Assembly: GCA_964421675.1 (NCBI GenBank)
Contig: CAYQXV010000010.1
Coordinates: 12,888-76,887, forward strand
Origin: CALLPQ01 sp964421675
GTDB taxonomy: Bacteria; Pseudomonadota; Alphaproteobacteria; Caulobacterales; Parvularculaceae
Direction: 5' to 3'
Length of the DNA stretch: 64,000 nucleotides
Of the stretch, positions 36,572 to 45,633 are shown piece after piece. Below the pieces are notes generated by a model. The model worked only from the letters and a program-made list of their open reading frames with translations, was not told the DNA's origin and made no database searches. Made by a program: the position numbers and the translations under genes. Within the stretch, counting starts at the first letter, position 1. The number at the start of each line of letters is the position of its first letter.

Positions 36572-37342
36572 TTATTTCGAAGCTTTCTTGCGGATTTTTG
36601 CAACGAGATCCTGATCAACTTTCGACCGAGGTGGTTTTCCGTCAATCATTTCCTGAGCCTGAACGACCCATTCTTCTTTGGCGGCCTGGTCGGTAACGCC
36701 TAGTTTTTCAAACAATTCAGCGCGGTCACCTTCAGACAGGGCCACAAGCTGGGTCAGTTTTTCCAAACCAGCAGCTTCCAGAGCTTTTTCTGTTTTTGGT
36801 CCGATGCCATCGATCAGCACAATCCGGTCGATTTCATCGAAAAAGCCATCAGTGCCGCCGCCAGCGCTTGCAGCAGGGGCACCCTCAATGAGGATCAGTT
36901 TTCCGCCTGCTTTTTCAATCGCTGCTTTGGCAGACGCAGAAGCGTGAACCGCCTCAATCGAAATTTTTGTTTTCAATTCGCCCGTACCAAGAATACGGAT
37001 ACCATCATGAGCCCGGCGAATGACGCCCGCTTCAATCAAGGTTGCCGCTGTGATGGTGTCTTTTGCGCTCAATTTTTTGGCATCAATAAAGGCCTGTAAG
37101 CGACCAATATTTACTTCAACATATTTTGCACGATTAGGTTTGTTAAATCCGCGTTTTGGCAAGCGCATATAAAGCGGCATTTGACCGCCTTCAAAAGCGC
37201 GAATGCCGGAAACACCGGAGCGCGATTTTTGACCTTTAACGCCGCGTCCGCCAGTTTTGCCCTTACCAGAGCCAATACCGCGTCCAACGCGTACGCGCTT
37301 CTTGCGCGATCCCGGATTATCGGAGAGTTCGTGTAATTTCAT
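36572..37342 (-). CDS. rplO: 50S ribosomal protein L15 with extra C-terminal helix-hairpin-helix-like domain
   Basis: uL15 is an early 50S assembly protein. The core (1-about 152) is normal: MKLHELSDNPGSRKKRVRVG, then the Gly-rich segment and GGKLILIE. The usual protein ends there, but this one is 256 residues. After a Gly/Ala linker (about 153-165) comes a domain at 172-253 with LIDGIGPKTEKAL (a helix-hairpin-helix-like motif), EKLTQLVALS, FEKLGVTDQAAKEEW and a basic tail KIRKKASK. The same domain ends L3 in this window, with 70 of 82 residues identical. The frame is continuous, so this is not an artefact of a lost stop. Confidence 0.95.
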   Translation of the reverse strand: MKLHELSDNPGSRKKRVRVGRGIGSGKGKTGGRGVKGQKSRSGVSGIRAFEGGQMPLYMRLPKRGFNKPNRAKYVEVNIGRLQAFIDAKKLSAKDTITAATLIEAGVIRRAHDGIRILGTGELKTKISIEAVHASASAKAAIEKAGGKLILIEGAPAASAGGGTDGFFDEIDRIVLIDGIGPKTEKALEAAGLEKLTQLVALSEGDRAELFEKLGVTDQAAKEEWVVQAQEMIDGKPPRSKVDQDLVAKIRKKASK

Positions 37343-37445
37343 AATATCCTCGACTTTCGACGGCAGTGCCGCCTCGCCTGTTAAATTGCCCCAGATCGAT
37401 ATGCGGTTGGGGCGTTTGATACACTCGATTGAGTATTGAGTAGAT

Positions 37446-37634
37446 CTACTCTTCTACAATCTCAACCATATGCGAAATCTTGGCAATCATGCCGCGAACA
37501 GAAGGGGTATCTTCAAGCTCGCGTACACGGCCAACTTTGTTCAATCCCAGACCAACAAGCGTTGCTCTTTGGTCTTTCGGGCGCCGTATCGGACTACCGG
37601 TCTGGCGCACTTTAAGTGTTTTTTTCGCGGCCAT
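37446..37634 (-). CDS. rpmD: 50S ribosomal protein L30
   Basis: uL30 is a small 50S protein near helix 38 of 23S rRNA. The 62-residue bacterial short form shows KVRQTGSPIRRPKDQRATLVGLGL and the KISHMVEIVEE ending. It is five bases after rpsE and 103 bases before rplO. Confidence 0.97.
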   Translation of the reverse strand: MAAKKTLKVRQTGSPIRRPKDQRATLVGLGLNKVGRVRELEDTPSVRGMIAKISHMVEIVEE

Positions 37635-37639
37635 AATTG

Positions 37640-38242
37640 TTAAGCTCCTTCACTCACAGCAACCGCCTCTTGAGGCTCAGAAGAATTCACTTCTGATTGG
37701 CGACGCACGAGAATTTCAGAAACCTTCTTGCCGCGCTTTGCAGCAATCGAACGAGGGCTTGTTTGATCCTTGAGCGCATCAATTGTTGCGCGAACCATAT
37801 TATACGGATTTGCGGTGCCCAGTGATTTTGCAACCACATCCTGCACCCCGAGCGTTTCAAAAATCGCACGCATCGGACCACCAGCAATGATACCGGTTCC
37901 AGGAGGTGCAGCACGAAGCACAACTTTACCAGCACCGTGACGACCATAAGCGTCATGGTGAAGTGTGCGCCCTTCACGAAGAGGGACACGGATTAAATTG
38001 CGTTTGGCTTCCTGGCTTGCTTTGCGAATAGCTTCTGGCACTTCGCGGGCTTTACCCTTGCCAAAACCAACGCGCCCCTTTTGATCGCCAACAACCACAA
38101 GTGCTGCAAAACCGAAGTTTTTACCGCCCTTAACAACCTTGGCAACACGATTGATCGCTACGAGCTTGTCAACAAACTCATCGCGGTCTTCGCGGTCATC
38201 ACCGCGTTTGCGGCCCCGGCCTCTATTATCTTCACGCGCCAT
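37640..38242 (-). CDS. rpsE: 30S ribosomal protein S5
   Basis: uS5 contributes to decoding fidelity and mRNA unwinding at the entry tunnel. The 200-residue protein has an Arg/Asp-rich N-terminal extension, the dsRBD-like S5 domain (RVAKVVKGGKNFGFAALVVVGD) and the C-terminal domain (GIIAGGPMRAIFETLGVQD). A short Glu/Val/Ala tail (about 185-200) is lineage-typical. Confidence 0.98.
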   Translation of the reverse strand: MAREDNRGRGRKRGDDREDRDEFVDKLVAINRVAKVVKGGKNFGFAALVVVGDQKGRVGFGKGKAREVPEAIRKASQEAKRNLIRVPLREGRTLHHDAYGRHGAGKVVLRAAPPGTGIIAGGPMRAIFETLGVQDVVAKSLGTANPYNMVRATIDALKDQTSPRSIAAKRGKKVSEILVRRQSEVNSSEPQEAVAVSEGA

Positions 38243-38268
38243 AATTGAATACTCCTTTTTGCCCGGCC

Positions 38269-38634
38269 CTAAAAGTTCAGCCCGGCTTCACGCGCCGCAT
38301 CTGCAACCGCTTTCACACGGCCATGATAAATATATCCGCCCCGATCAAAGACGACATCTTTAATTCCCGCTTTGATCGCACGTTCGGCAACCAGCTTACC
38401 AATGGCACTGGCAGCATCCACATTTGAGCCCTTGCCGAGCTTTTTGCGGATATCTGCTTCAAGTGTCGAGGCCGACGCAATTGTGCGCCCTTCCCGATCA
38501 TCGATAACTTGAACGGAGATGTTCTTTGAAGAACGGAAAACAGACAGACGCGGACGTCCATTGTTTACTTTCGCCAGCTTAGAACGAACTCTGCCGCCCC
38601 GACGCTGTAATTTTGACTTTGCTGTATCAGCCAT
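38269..38634 (-). CDS. rplR: 50S ribosomal protein L18
   Basis: uL18 binds 5S rRNA with L5 and L25 and forms the central protuberance. The 121-residue protein has the basic N-terminus, RPRLSVFRSSKNISVQVID and the ending VKAVADAAREAGLNF, all diagnostic. It is 26 bases upstream of rpsE. Confidence 0.98.
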   Translation of the reverse strand: MADTAKSKLQRRGGRVRSKLAKVNNGRPRLSVFRSSKNISVQVIDDREGRTIASASTLEADIRKKLGKGSNVDAASAIGKLVAERAIKAGIKDVVFDRGGYIYHGRVKAVADAAREAGLNF

Positions 38635-38691
38635 AATTCAGACTTTCCTGAACACCGGATATCCAAACCCAAAAGGTCCGGATCAACGGCA

Positions 38692-39225
38692 TTACTTCTT
38701 TTTGCCTTCCTTGCGGAAGATATATTCACCTTCGTAGCGTACGCCCTTGCCTTTATACGGCTCTGGCGGACGGAAACTGCGAATTTTTGCAGCGACCTGA
38801 CCTACACGTTGCTTGTCGATACCCGTGACAATAACTTCGGTAGGTTTTGGAACTTCGATCTTAATGTCGGATGGAACCGGGAAGATAACATCGTGTGAGA
38901 AACCAAGAGCCAATGAAAGATCTGAGCCTTTCATCTGCGCACGATATCCAACGCCTTCCATCTCCAATTTTTTAACAAAATTGTTAGAGACACCTTCGAT
39001 CAAATTCGCAATCTGTGTACGGCTCATTCCCCACATGGAGCGAGCCGGCTTAGACAAATCAACAGGGGTAACCGTGACGCCATCTTCACCCAAAGATACA
39101 GTACACAAATCGTTGACAACGAATTCGCGCTCACCCTTAGGGCCTTTGGCCTTAACTGTTTGGCCCTGAATATCAACCGTCACGCCATTTGTGACTGGTA
39201 CCGGTCTTTTTCCAATACGGGACAT
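38692..39225 (-). CDS. rplF: 50S ribosomal protein L6
   Basis: uL6 sits by the sarcin-ricin loop and factor-binding site. The 177-residue protein starts MSRIGKRPVPV and has two alpha/beta repeats, ending in PPEPYKGKGVRYEGEYIFRKEGKKK-like sequence with the conserved PEPYKGKG motif. Length is normal. Confidence 0.98.
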   Translation of the reverse strand: MSRIGKRPVPVTNGVTVDIQGQTVKAKGPKGEREFVVNDLCTVSLGEDGVTVTPVDLSKPARSMWGMSRTQIANLIEGVSNNFVKKLEMEGVGYRAQMKGSDLSLALGFSHDVIFPVPSDIKIEVPKPTEVIVTGIDKQRVGQVAAKIRSFRPPEPYKGKGVRYEGEYIFRKEGKKK

Positions 39226-39252
39226 CTTAAAAATCCTTCAAACCAACCAGGC

Positions 39253-39648
39253 TTAATAAACCTGACAGAGTATTTCGCCGCCAACATTTGCATCACGTGC
39301 CGCTGAATCGGACATGACACCTTTAGGCGTAGAAATAATTGAAATACCAAGGCCATTGCGCACAGGCGTCAACTCACCAACTGATGAATATACCCGGCGA
39401 CCAGGCTTAGACACACGCTTAATCGACTGAATAACCGGCGCGCCCTCAGCATATTTCAACTCAACTTCGAGAACAGGCTTTTCACCTTCAACCTCAACAC
39501 GAGCATAACCGCGAATATATCCCTCAGTCTGCAACACATCGAGCACCCACGCACGCAGCTTTGACGCTGGAACGGACATTGATGAATGACGGCGCATCTG
39601 CGCATTTCGGATACGGGTTATCAAATCGCCCACTGGATCTGTTATCAT
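39253..39648 (-). CDS. rpsH: 30S ribosomal protein S8
   Basis: uS8 is a primary 16S rRNA binder (helix 21) and the usual translational repressor of the spc operon. The 131-residue protein has DPVGDLITRIRNAQM at the N-terminus and the RNA-contacting GLGISIISTPKGVMSD block near the C-terminus. Confidence 0.98.
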   Translation of the reverse strand: MITDPVGDLITRIRNAQMRRHSSMSVPASKLRAWVLDVLQTEGYIRGYARVEVEGEKPVLEVELKYAEGAPVIQSIKRVSKPGRRVYSSVGELTPVRNGLGISIISTPKGVMSDSAARDANVGGEILCQVY

Positions 39649-39659
39649 GAGCGTTCTCC

Positions 39660-39965
39660 TTACCAGCTGGACTTAACAAGACCCGGAACTTTTCCGTCCG
39701 AGCCAAGTTGCCGCAGAGCGATACGTGACATTTTGAGCTTGCGGTAATAACCGCGTGGCCTACCTGTCACGAGGCAGCGATTACGAATACGCGTACGCGA
39801 TGAATTGCGCGGCAGCTCAGCAAGTTTCAGTGTTGCCTGAAACTTCTCATCTGCCGGCGTATTCTCATCCTTGATAATCGCTTTAAGCGCTTCGCGCTTT
39901 GCATCATATTTATCAGCCAAACGCCGCCGCTTGCGATCACGTTCAACCATTGCCTTCTTTGCCAT
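39660..39965 (-). CDS. rpsN: 30S ribosomal protein S14, long zinc-free form
   Basis: uS14 organises the 30S head. The 101-residue length and absence of the paired CxxC motif identify the long, zinc-independent form. The C-terminal block NRCLVTGRPRGYYRKLKMSR is typical of the family. Confidence 0.98.
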   Translation of the reverse strand: MAKKAMVERDRKRRRLADKYDAKREALKAIIKDENTPADEKFQATLKLAELPRNSSRTRIRNRCLVTGRPRGYYRKLKMSRIALRQLGSDGKVPGLVKSSW

Positions 39966-40029
39966 TCAAACCTCCGTTAAGACCGGTTTCTGCAATCGAT
40001 ATTGATTACAGACCTCGCCTCATGCTGGC

Positions 40030-40590
40030 CTATTTCCGAAACGGGAAGTTGAATTCCTTCAACAATGCCCGTGCTTCATCATCTGTTGGTGCTGTGGTAC
40101 AAACCACAATATCCATGCCCCGAATTTTATCGACTTTGTCGTAATCGATTTCAGGGAAAACAAGTTGTTCTTTCAAACCCATCGCGTAATTGCCGCGGCC
40201 GTCGAAACTTTTGCCGCTAAGCCCGCGAAAGTCACGAACCCGTGGAAGCGCAATTGTTACTAACCGGTCCAGGAATTCATACATACGATCGCCGCGCAAC
40301 GTTACCTTTGCGCCAATCGCCATGCCTTCACGAAGCTTGAAACCAGCAATGGATTTCTTGGCTTTTGTGACAACAGGCTTTTGACCGGTAATCGCTGTGA
40401 GATCATTATACGCTGCTTCAACCGCTTTACGGTCATTAACAGCATCTCCAACGCCCATATTCACCACAACTTTGGTAATCTTGGGCAACATCATTGGATT
40501 AGAATATTTGAACTGTTCGTTCATATTCTTCCGAATGACGTCAAAATATTGCGTCTTTAAACGCGGAATATAGCTTGCTGTATCAGCCAT
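40030..40590 (-). CDS. rplE: 50S ribosomal protein L5
   Basis: uL5 binds 5S rRNA and contacts the P-site tRNA from the central protuberance. The 186-residue protein shows YSNPMMLPKITKVVVNMG, ITGQKPVVTKAKKSIA and FPEIDYDKVDKIRGMDI. Its start overlaps the rplX end by eight bases, so translation is coupled. Confidence 0.98.
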   Translation of the reverse strand: MADTASYIPRLKTQYFDVIRKNMNEQFKYSNPMMLPKITKVVVNMGVGDAVNDRKAVEAAYNDLTAITGQKPVVTKAKKSIAGFKLREGMAIGAKVTLRGDRMYEFLDRLVTIALPRVRDFRGLSGKSFDGRGNYAMGLKEQLVFPEIDYDKVDKIRGMDIVVCTTAPTDDEARALLKEFNFPFRK

Positions 40591-40900
40591 CGATCACCTC
40601 ACCGGATTTCTTGGCAAATCGTACTTTCTTGCCATCATCCTGCTTTTTAAATCCAACACGGGTTGCTTTGCCGCCATCTGGATCTTTCAGAGCCACATTT
40701 GAAATGTGGAGTTTTGCTTCACGGGTGATAATGCCACCCTGGGATTGCGGGGTTTGCTTGGTATGGCGACGGATCAGGTTTACACCTTGTACCACCACAC
40801 GATCATCGCTCGGATGCACTGAGAGAACATCGCCCTCTTTGCCGCGATCTTTACCAGCGATCACTATGACCCGGTCACCCTTTTTGATTTTTGCAGCCAT
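40583..40900 (-). CDS. rplX: 50S ribosomal protein L24
   Basis: uL24 initiates 50S assembly near the tunnel exit. The 105-residue protein has the KOW motif (KKGDRVIVIAGKDRGKEGDV) at the N-terminus and SQGGIITREAKLHISNVAL. Length is typical. Confidence 0.98.
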   Translation of the reverse strand: MAAKIKKGDRVIVIAGKDRGKEGDVLSVHPSDDRVVVQGVNLIRRHTKQTPQSQGGIITREAKLHISNVALKDPDGGKATRVGFKKQDDGKKVRFAKKSGEVIDG

Positions 40901-40931
40901 TGCTGAAAACCTCTTATAAACCTGTGTATAC

Positions 40932-41300
40932 TTACAGAACTTCCGGTGCGAGTGAGACGATTTTCATATGGTTTGCTGCGCGCAATTCACGCGTAACAGG
41001 ACCAAAAATCCGTGTACCGATAGGCTCTTTATTATTGTTAATGATAACGGCCGCATTATTGTCAAAACGAATGACTGATCCATCACGGCGGATAATGTCT
41101 TTCGCAGTGCGAACAACAACAGCCTTCATGACCGTACCTTTTTTAACGCGCCCGCGCGGTGCTGCTTCCTTAACGGAAACAACGATAATATCGCCAACAG
41201 ACGCATATTTACGTTTCGCACCACCAAGCACTTTGATGCACTGTACGCGCTTGGCGCCAGAATTATCGGCAACATCAAGAACTGTCTGCATCTGAATCAT
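40932..41300 (-). CDS. rplN: 50S ribosomal protein L14
   Basis: uL14 lies at the subunit interface and forms bridge B8. The 122-residue protein starts MIQMQTVLDVADNSGAK, the universal N-terminus, and contains RGRVKKGTVMKAVVVRT. It opens the spc operon, 112 bases after rpsQ; the gap shows no clear promoter or terminator. Confidence 0.98.
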   Translation of the reverse strand: MIQMQTVLDVADNSGAKRVQCIKVLGGAKRKYASVGDIIVVSVKEAAPRGRVKKGTVMKAVVVRTAKDIIRRDGSVIRFDNNAAVIINNNKEPIGTRIFGPVTRELRAANHMKIVSLAPEVL

Positions 41301-41412
41301 TATTCGTCATCCTTCTCGCAAAATTCAGGATCAATTCCTGCTCCGCGACCATTCTGTTCGAACGTCAAACCCTAACCAATTAGGCCGACATCATTTTACT
41401 ATCTTCAATCCG

Positions 41413-41655
41413 CTACTCTTTGGATCCAGCGCCAATCACTTCCCAGCGCTTCAGCTTAGACTTTGGTGCACATTCTTGAATCCGCACCAAATCACCCGCT
41501 TTAAAAGCATTTGCTTCATCGTGGGCGTGAAAACGCTTGGTACGACGCACAGTCTTTTTCAGGAGTGGATGGGTAAAAATCCGCTCCACACGTACGACAA
41601 CAGTTTTGTCGCCTTTGTCGCTGACCACAGCGCCTTGCATAATTCGTTTCGGCAT
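41413..41655 (-). CDS. rpsQ: 30S ribosomal protein S17
   Basis: uS17 is an OB-fold protein that binds helices 7 and 11 of 16S rRNA. The 80-residue protein has MPKRIMQGAVVSDKGDKTVVV and the conserved HPLLKKTVRRTKRFHAHDE block. It is the last gene of the S10 operon. Confidence 0.97.
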   Translation of the reverse strand: MPKRIMQGAVVSDKGDKTVVVRVERIFTHPLLKKTVRRTKRFHAHDEANAFKAGDLVRIQECAPKSKLKRWEVIGAGSKE

Positions 41656-41669
41656 CGCCAGAACGCTCC

Positions 41670-41864
41670 TTAATTCGCCGCGGATTTTTGCCCAAGGATC
41701 GTTTTGACCCGAGCAATATCGCGTTTAATTTTTGACACCTGATCGGTTTTCTCAAGCTGGCCAGACGCCGCCTGAAACCTCAGGTTAAATTGTTCTTTCT
41801 TCAACTGTAAAAGCTTGTCTTTAAGCTCATCTACAGTCAGATCACGCACTTCACTCGCATTCAT
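41670..41864 (-). CDS. rpmC: 50S ribosomal protein L29
   Basis: uL29 is a helical hairpin next to the tunnel exit that helps dock SRP and trigger factor. I take ATG 41864 (MNASEVRDLTVDELK, 64 residues) because AGGAG lies nine bases upstream; a GTG two codons earlier is too close to that site. FNLRFQAASGQLEKT is the family signature region. Confidence 0.96.
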   Translation of the reverse strand: MNASEVRDLTVDELKDKLLQLKKEQFNLRFQAASGQLEKTDQVSKIKRDIARVKTILGQKSAAN

Positions 41865-41876
41865 GACCACGCGCTC

Positions 41877-42290
41877 CTATTCGCCAGGACGGCGCACAAT
41901 GCGCGTCTTGATCGGTAGTTTTGCAGCACCAAGCGACAAAGCATTACGTGCAACATCCTCAGGGACACCATCAATTTCGAACATGATGCGACCAGGCTTA
42001 ACCCGAGCCGCCCAATATTCCGGTGAACCTTTACCTTTACCCATCCGAACTTCGGTTGGTTTTTTGGAGACAGGAACATCAGGAAAAATTCTGATCCACA
42101 CCCGGCCCGCACGTTTCATGGCGCGCGTAATCGCCCGGCGTGTCGCCTCAATCTGGCGCGAGGTAATACGCTCAGGTTCCAAGGCTTTGAGGCCATAAGA
42201 ACCGAAGTTCAAATCCGTACCACCCTTAGCCACACCTTTAATGCGACCTTTGTGCTGTTTGCGGTATTTCGGCCGTTTGGGTTGCAACAT
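41877..42290 (-). CDS. rplP: 50S ribosomal protein L16
   Basis: uL16 contacts the A-site tRNA elbow and is a late 50S assembly protein. The 137-residue protein starts MLQPKRPKYRKQHKGR and has RMGKGKGSPEYWAARVKPG with the family Arg/Gly pattern. It lies 12 bases before rpmC. Confidence 0.98.
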   Translation of the reverse strand: MLQPKRPKYRKQHKGRIKGVAKGGTDLNFGSYGLKALEPERITSRQIEATRRAITRAMKRAGRVWIRIFPDVPVSKKPTEVRMGKGKGSPEYWAARVKPGRIMFEIDGVPEDVARNALSLGAAKLPIKTRIVRRPGE

Positions 42291-42374
42291 GTCTAACTTC
42301 TCCGTCCCGGCATTCCGGGCTCCAATTCCACTACTAATTTGTGTGCATCATAGTCGATGCACAAAGCCATTAAC

Positions 42375-43100
42375 TTACGAGCGATTATCACCCCGAGGAC
42401 GACGATCGCCGCCGCCGCTAACACCGCCGGTTTGCGCTTCAATCAAACGACGCTCTTGCGCCATTGGATCATGCTCCATGATCTCGCCTTTAAAGATCCA
42501 GACCTTTACGCCGATCGCACCATAAGTGGTACGCGCAGTCGCAACGCCGTAATCAATATCTGCACGAAGCGTATGCAACGGCACACGGCCCTCGCGATAC
42601 CATTCCATGCGCGCAATCTCTGCACCGCCAAGACGGCCCGAAACATTACACCGAATGCCAAGACCGCCCATGCGTTGGGCTGTTTGCATCGCGCGTTTCA
42701 TAGCGCGGCGAAAAGCAACCCGGCGCTCAAGCTGTTGAGCAATATTCTCTGCAACCAGCGTGGCATCAACTTCAGGTTTGCGAATTTCAACAATGTTCAA
42801 AAACGTCTCAGAAGACGATAGTTTCACAAGTTCCAACCGCAGCTTCTCAATGTCGGCGCCTTTTTTGCCGATCACCACACCCGGACGCGCAGTATAAATC
42901 GTCACTCGGCATTTTTTGTGCGGACGTTCAATAACAATCCGAGAAATGCCAGCAGCGGACAATTTCTTTTGCAGATATTTACGGATCGCAAGATCTTCGT
43001 GCAAAAGATCGCCATAGCTACCTTTGTCCGCATACCAACGTGAATCCCACGTACGGTTGACGCCAAGGCGCAGACCAATCGGGTTTACCTTCTGACCCAT
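42375..43100 (-). CDS. rpsC: 30S ribosomal protein S3
   Basis: uS3 forms the mRNA entry site and helicase with S4 and S5. The 241-residue protein has MGQKVNPIGLRLG, a type II KH domain with GKKGADIEKLR and the C-terminal domain (GVKVWIFKGEIMEHDP). The tail is rich in Gly/Arg/Asp. Its ATG overlaps the rplV stop by one base. Confidence 0.98.
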   Translation of the reverse strand: MGQKVNPIGLRLGVNRTWDSRWYADKGSYGDLLHEDLAIRKYLQKKLSAAGISRIVIERPHKKCRVTIYTARPGVVIGKKGADIEKLRLELVKLSSSETFLNIVEIRKPEVDATLVAENIAQQLERRVAFRRAMKRAMQTAQRMGGLGIRCNVSGRLGGAEIARMEWYREGRVPLHTLRADIDYGVATARTTYGAIGVKVWIFKGEIMEHDPMAQERRLIEAQTGGVSGGGDRRPRGDNRS

Positions 43101-43480
43101 CAGGCGGCCTCCTCAGCTTCTTTAACAATAATTGTAATCTCTGAAAACGGTTTCAGAATTTTACCAACCCGTCCGCGTGCGCGTGGACGCCAGCGTTTCA
43201 TCACCAGGTTTTTGCCTACAAATGCCTGATCAACCACCAGTGAATCAATATCCAATCCATGGTTGTTTTCAGCGTTCGCAATCGCACTTTCCAGGCATTC
43301 CTTAACGGAAATAGCAACGCGCTTGCGCGAGAAGGTGAGATCAGCGAGCGCCTTTTCAACCTTCTGACCGCGTATCATTTGCGCGACCAGATTGATCTTT
43401 TGAGGTGACGTTTTAATCATGCGCACTTTCGCCATCGCTTGATTATCCGCAATACGGCGTGGATTTTTTGACTTACCCAT
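43100..43480 (-). CDS. rplV: 50S ribosomal protein L22
   Basis: uL22 lines the exit tunnel with its long beta-hairpin. The 126-residue protein shows SPQKINLVAQMIRGQKVEKAL and the hairpin tip KRWRPRARGRVGKILKP. A short N-terminal extension MGKSKNPRR is lineage-typical. Confidence 0.98.
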   Translation of the reverse strand: MGKSKNPRRIADNQAMAKVRMIKTSPQKINLVAQMIRGQKVEKALADLTFSRKRVAISVKECLESAIANAENNHGLDIDSLVVDQAFVGKNLVMKRWRPRARGRVGKILKPFSEITIIVKEAEEAA

Positions 43481-43482
43481 AA

Positions 43483-43761
43483 CTACTTTCTCCGCGCTTT
43501 CTTATCTGCGCCGTGGCCGTAATAGGTTCGCGTTGGTGAAAACTCACCAAGCTTATGGCCAACCATATCTTCAGTGATATGGACTGGGATGAATTTTTGT
43601 CCGTTATAAACGTTGAACGTAAGCCCAACGAATTGCGGCAATATAGTCGAACGTCGCGACCATGTTTTTACACCGCCTTTGTGCCCACCACCTGATGCAT
43701 CCTCAACTTTCTTGAGGAGGTAGCGATCTACAAATGGGCCTTTCCAGACTGAACGAGTCAT
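43483..43761 (-). CDS. rpsS: 30S ribosomal protein S19
   Basis: uS19 lies in the 30S head and forms bridge B1a. The 92-residue protein starts MTRSVWKGPFVD and has MVGHKLGEFSPTRTYYGHG, the universal C-terminal block. Two bases separate its stop from the rplV start. Confidence 0.98.
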   Translation of the reverse strand: MTRSVWKGPFVDRYLLKKVEDASGGGHKGGVKTWSRRSTILPQFVGLTFNVYNGQKFIPVHITEDMVGHKLGEFSPTRTYYGHGADKKARRK

Positions 43762-43779
43762 ACTTTATCTCCGCCGCTC

Positions 43780-44616
43780 TTATTTCTTCTTGCGCGCATG
43801 GCGCGAGCGAATGATGAATTTATCGGTTTGTTTATTCTTACGTGTACGCGCGCCTTTAGTAGGTTTACCCCACGGCGTAACAGGATGACGCCCACCCGAT
43901 GTACGCCCTTCACCACCACCATGAGGGTGATCAACAGGGTTCATAACAACACCGCGAACAGAAGGACGCTTACCTTTGTGACGGTTGCGACCGGCTTTGC
44001 CGAGATTTTGGTTCATATGGTCTGCATTAGAGACCGCACCAACCGTTGCCATGCATTCGCCGGAAATGACGCGCACTTCACCGGACTGCAACCTGATTTG
44101 CGCCATTGCACCGTCGCGGCCAACAAGCTGTGCATACGCACCGGCCGCCCTTGCAAGCTGAGCACCTTTGCCAGGCTTCATTTCCAAATTATGGATAATC
44201 GTCCCAACAGGAATGTTCTTCAGATACATCGCATTGCCAGGCTTCACATCAGCCTTGGCGCTCGCAATGATTTTATCGCCAGCTTTCAGACGCTGCGGCG
44301 CGATAATATAGGAAAGCTCACCATCAATATATTTCACCAAAGCAATAAATGCTGTGCGGTTTGGATCATATTCCAGACGCTCAACCTTGGCTTCAATATC
44401 GAACTTGCGACGCTTGAAATCGACTTTACGGTAAGTGCGTTTCGCACCGCCGCCGCGACGACGCATAGTGATGCGGCCTTTATTGTTCCGGCCCCCTTTT
44501 GAAGACAGACCTTCGGTCAGGGTCTTCTCAGGTTTGCCAGCCCAAAGCTCTGATCGATCAACCAATACCAATTGGCGACGCGAGGGAGAGGTCGGATTGA
44601 ATTTTCTTAACGCCAT
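43780..44616 (-). CDS. rplB: 50S ribosomal protein L2
   Basis: uL2 is needed for subunit joining and lies near the peptidyl-transferase centre. The 278-residue protein has MALRKFNPTSPSRRQLV, the KGRITMRRRGGGAKR block and the conserved His region NPVDHPHGGGEGRTSGGR. Length is normal. Confidence 0.98.
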   Translation of the reverse strand: MALRKFNPTSPSRRQLVLVDRSELWAGKPEKTLTEGLSSKGGRNNKGRITMRRRGGGAKRTYRKVDFKRRKFDIEAKVERLEYDPNRTAFIALVKYIDGELSYIIAPQRLKAGDKIIASAKADVKPGNAMYLKNIPVGTIIHNLEMKPGKGAQLARAAGAYAQLVGRDGAMAQIRLQSGEVRVISGECMATVGAVSNADHMNQNLGKAGRNRHKGKRPSVRGVVMNPVDHPHGGGEGRTSGGRHPVTPWGKPTKGARTRKNKQTDKFIIRSRHARKKK

Positions 44617-44704
44617 TGTTCGTTTTCCGTATGTGCCGTTTTAGGCTTTTATATAGACAATGCTGCCTAATCAGGTCGTCGCCGTTACCGGCGCCAGCCC
44701 ATGT

Positions 44705-45001
44705 TTAAAGTCCAGTCGAAATGTCGATGGAATGTCCATCCTCTAATGTAACGATCGCTTTTTTGATCGTTGAACGCGTATATTTAAATCCGCGAAATGC
44801 TTTGTTCTTACCTTTTTGGCGCAAAGTGTTCACAGATTTCACTTTAACCTTGAACAACGCCTCAACCGCCTCGCTAATTTCCGGCTTCGATGCATCAATT
44901 GGTACACGGAAAACCACCTGATTGTTCTCGCCCATAATGGTCGATTTTTCAGTGATCACCGGCGAGATCAGCGTATTGTAATATTTTTCTGCAGTGCTCA
45001 T
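44705..45001 (-). CDS. rplW: 50S ribosomal protein L23
   Basis: uL23 is the docking site for trigger factor and SRP at the tunnel exit. I use ATG 45001 (MSTAEKYYNTLISPVITEKS, 98 residues); GTG and TTG one and two codons upstream are possible because AGGA lies 6-9 bases away. The frame starts 11 bases after the rplD stop. Confidence 0.96.
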   Translation of the reverse strand: MSTAEKYYNTLISPVITEKSTIMGENNQVVFRVPIDASKPEISEAVEALFKVKVKSVNTLRQKGKNKAFRGFKYTRSTIKKAIVTLEDGHSIDISTGL

Positions 45002-45012
45002 CACCAATTATC

Positions 45013-45633
45013 CTATTTCAGCCGCGCTTGAAGACTTGCAATTGCTGCTTTCGTCAACACCAATTTTTCACGACGGAGAATGTCGTAAACATTTGCGCCC
45101 ATCACCGGCAGCACATCAACATCAGGAATATTGCGTGTTGCAAGGCCAAAGCTTTCATTGACTTCTGCATCAACCAAAAGCGCATTTTTGACGCCAAGTT
45201 TTTCAAAGGCAGCAATAACAGTCTTTGTCTTTGGGTCTTCCATGACCGCATCATCAATGACCAGCAATTCACCAGCAGTCTGCTTTGCAGAGAGCGCGTG
45301 ACATAGCGCCAAGCGACGAACGCGTTTTGGTAAACCAATCGCGTGGCTGCGCGGGCGAGGACCATGGGCCTTACCGCCGCCAACAAAAATCGGCGCCTTG
45401 CGATCACCATGACGAGCACCGCCGCCACCTTTTTGCTTACCGAACTTTTTGCCTGTACGGTTCACTTCATTACGCTCTTTAGCGTGATGGGTTCCCTGTT
45501 GGCGTTTCGCGAGTTGATAAACAACACAGCGATGCAAAATATCTTTACGCGGCTCCAATCCAAAAATCTCATCATCGAGATCTATAGATCCAGCTTTTTT
45601 GGCGTCATCAAAGGAGAGGATATCTGCCTTCAT
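45013..45633 (-). CDS. rplD: 50S ribosomal protein L4
   Basis: uL4 reaches into the exit tunnel and in E. coli represses the S10 operon. The 206-residue protein has the extended loop region NEVNRTGKKFGKQKGGGGARHG and the C-terminal DILRREKLVLTKAAI. Its start overlaps the extended rplC end by four bases, so the L3 extension has not broken translational coupling. Confidence 0.98.
   Translation of the reverse strand: MKADILSFDDAKKAGSIDLDDEIFGLEPRKDILHRCVVYQLAKRQQGTHHAKERNEVNRTGKKFGKQKGGGGARHGDRKAPIFVGGGKAHGPRPRSHAIGLPKRVRRLALCHALSAKQTAGELLVIDDAVMEDPKTKTVIAAFEKLGVKNALLVDAEVNESFGLATRNIPDVDVLPVMGANVYDILRREKLVLTKAAIASLQARLK

Noticed and set aside
36572..36829. L15 extension as a read-through or frameshift artefact
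   Set aside because: The frame is continuous, the extension is under protein-level constraint, and the same domain ends L3.
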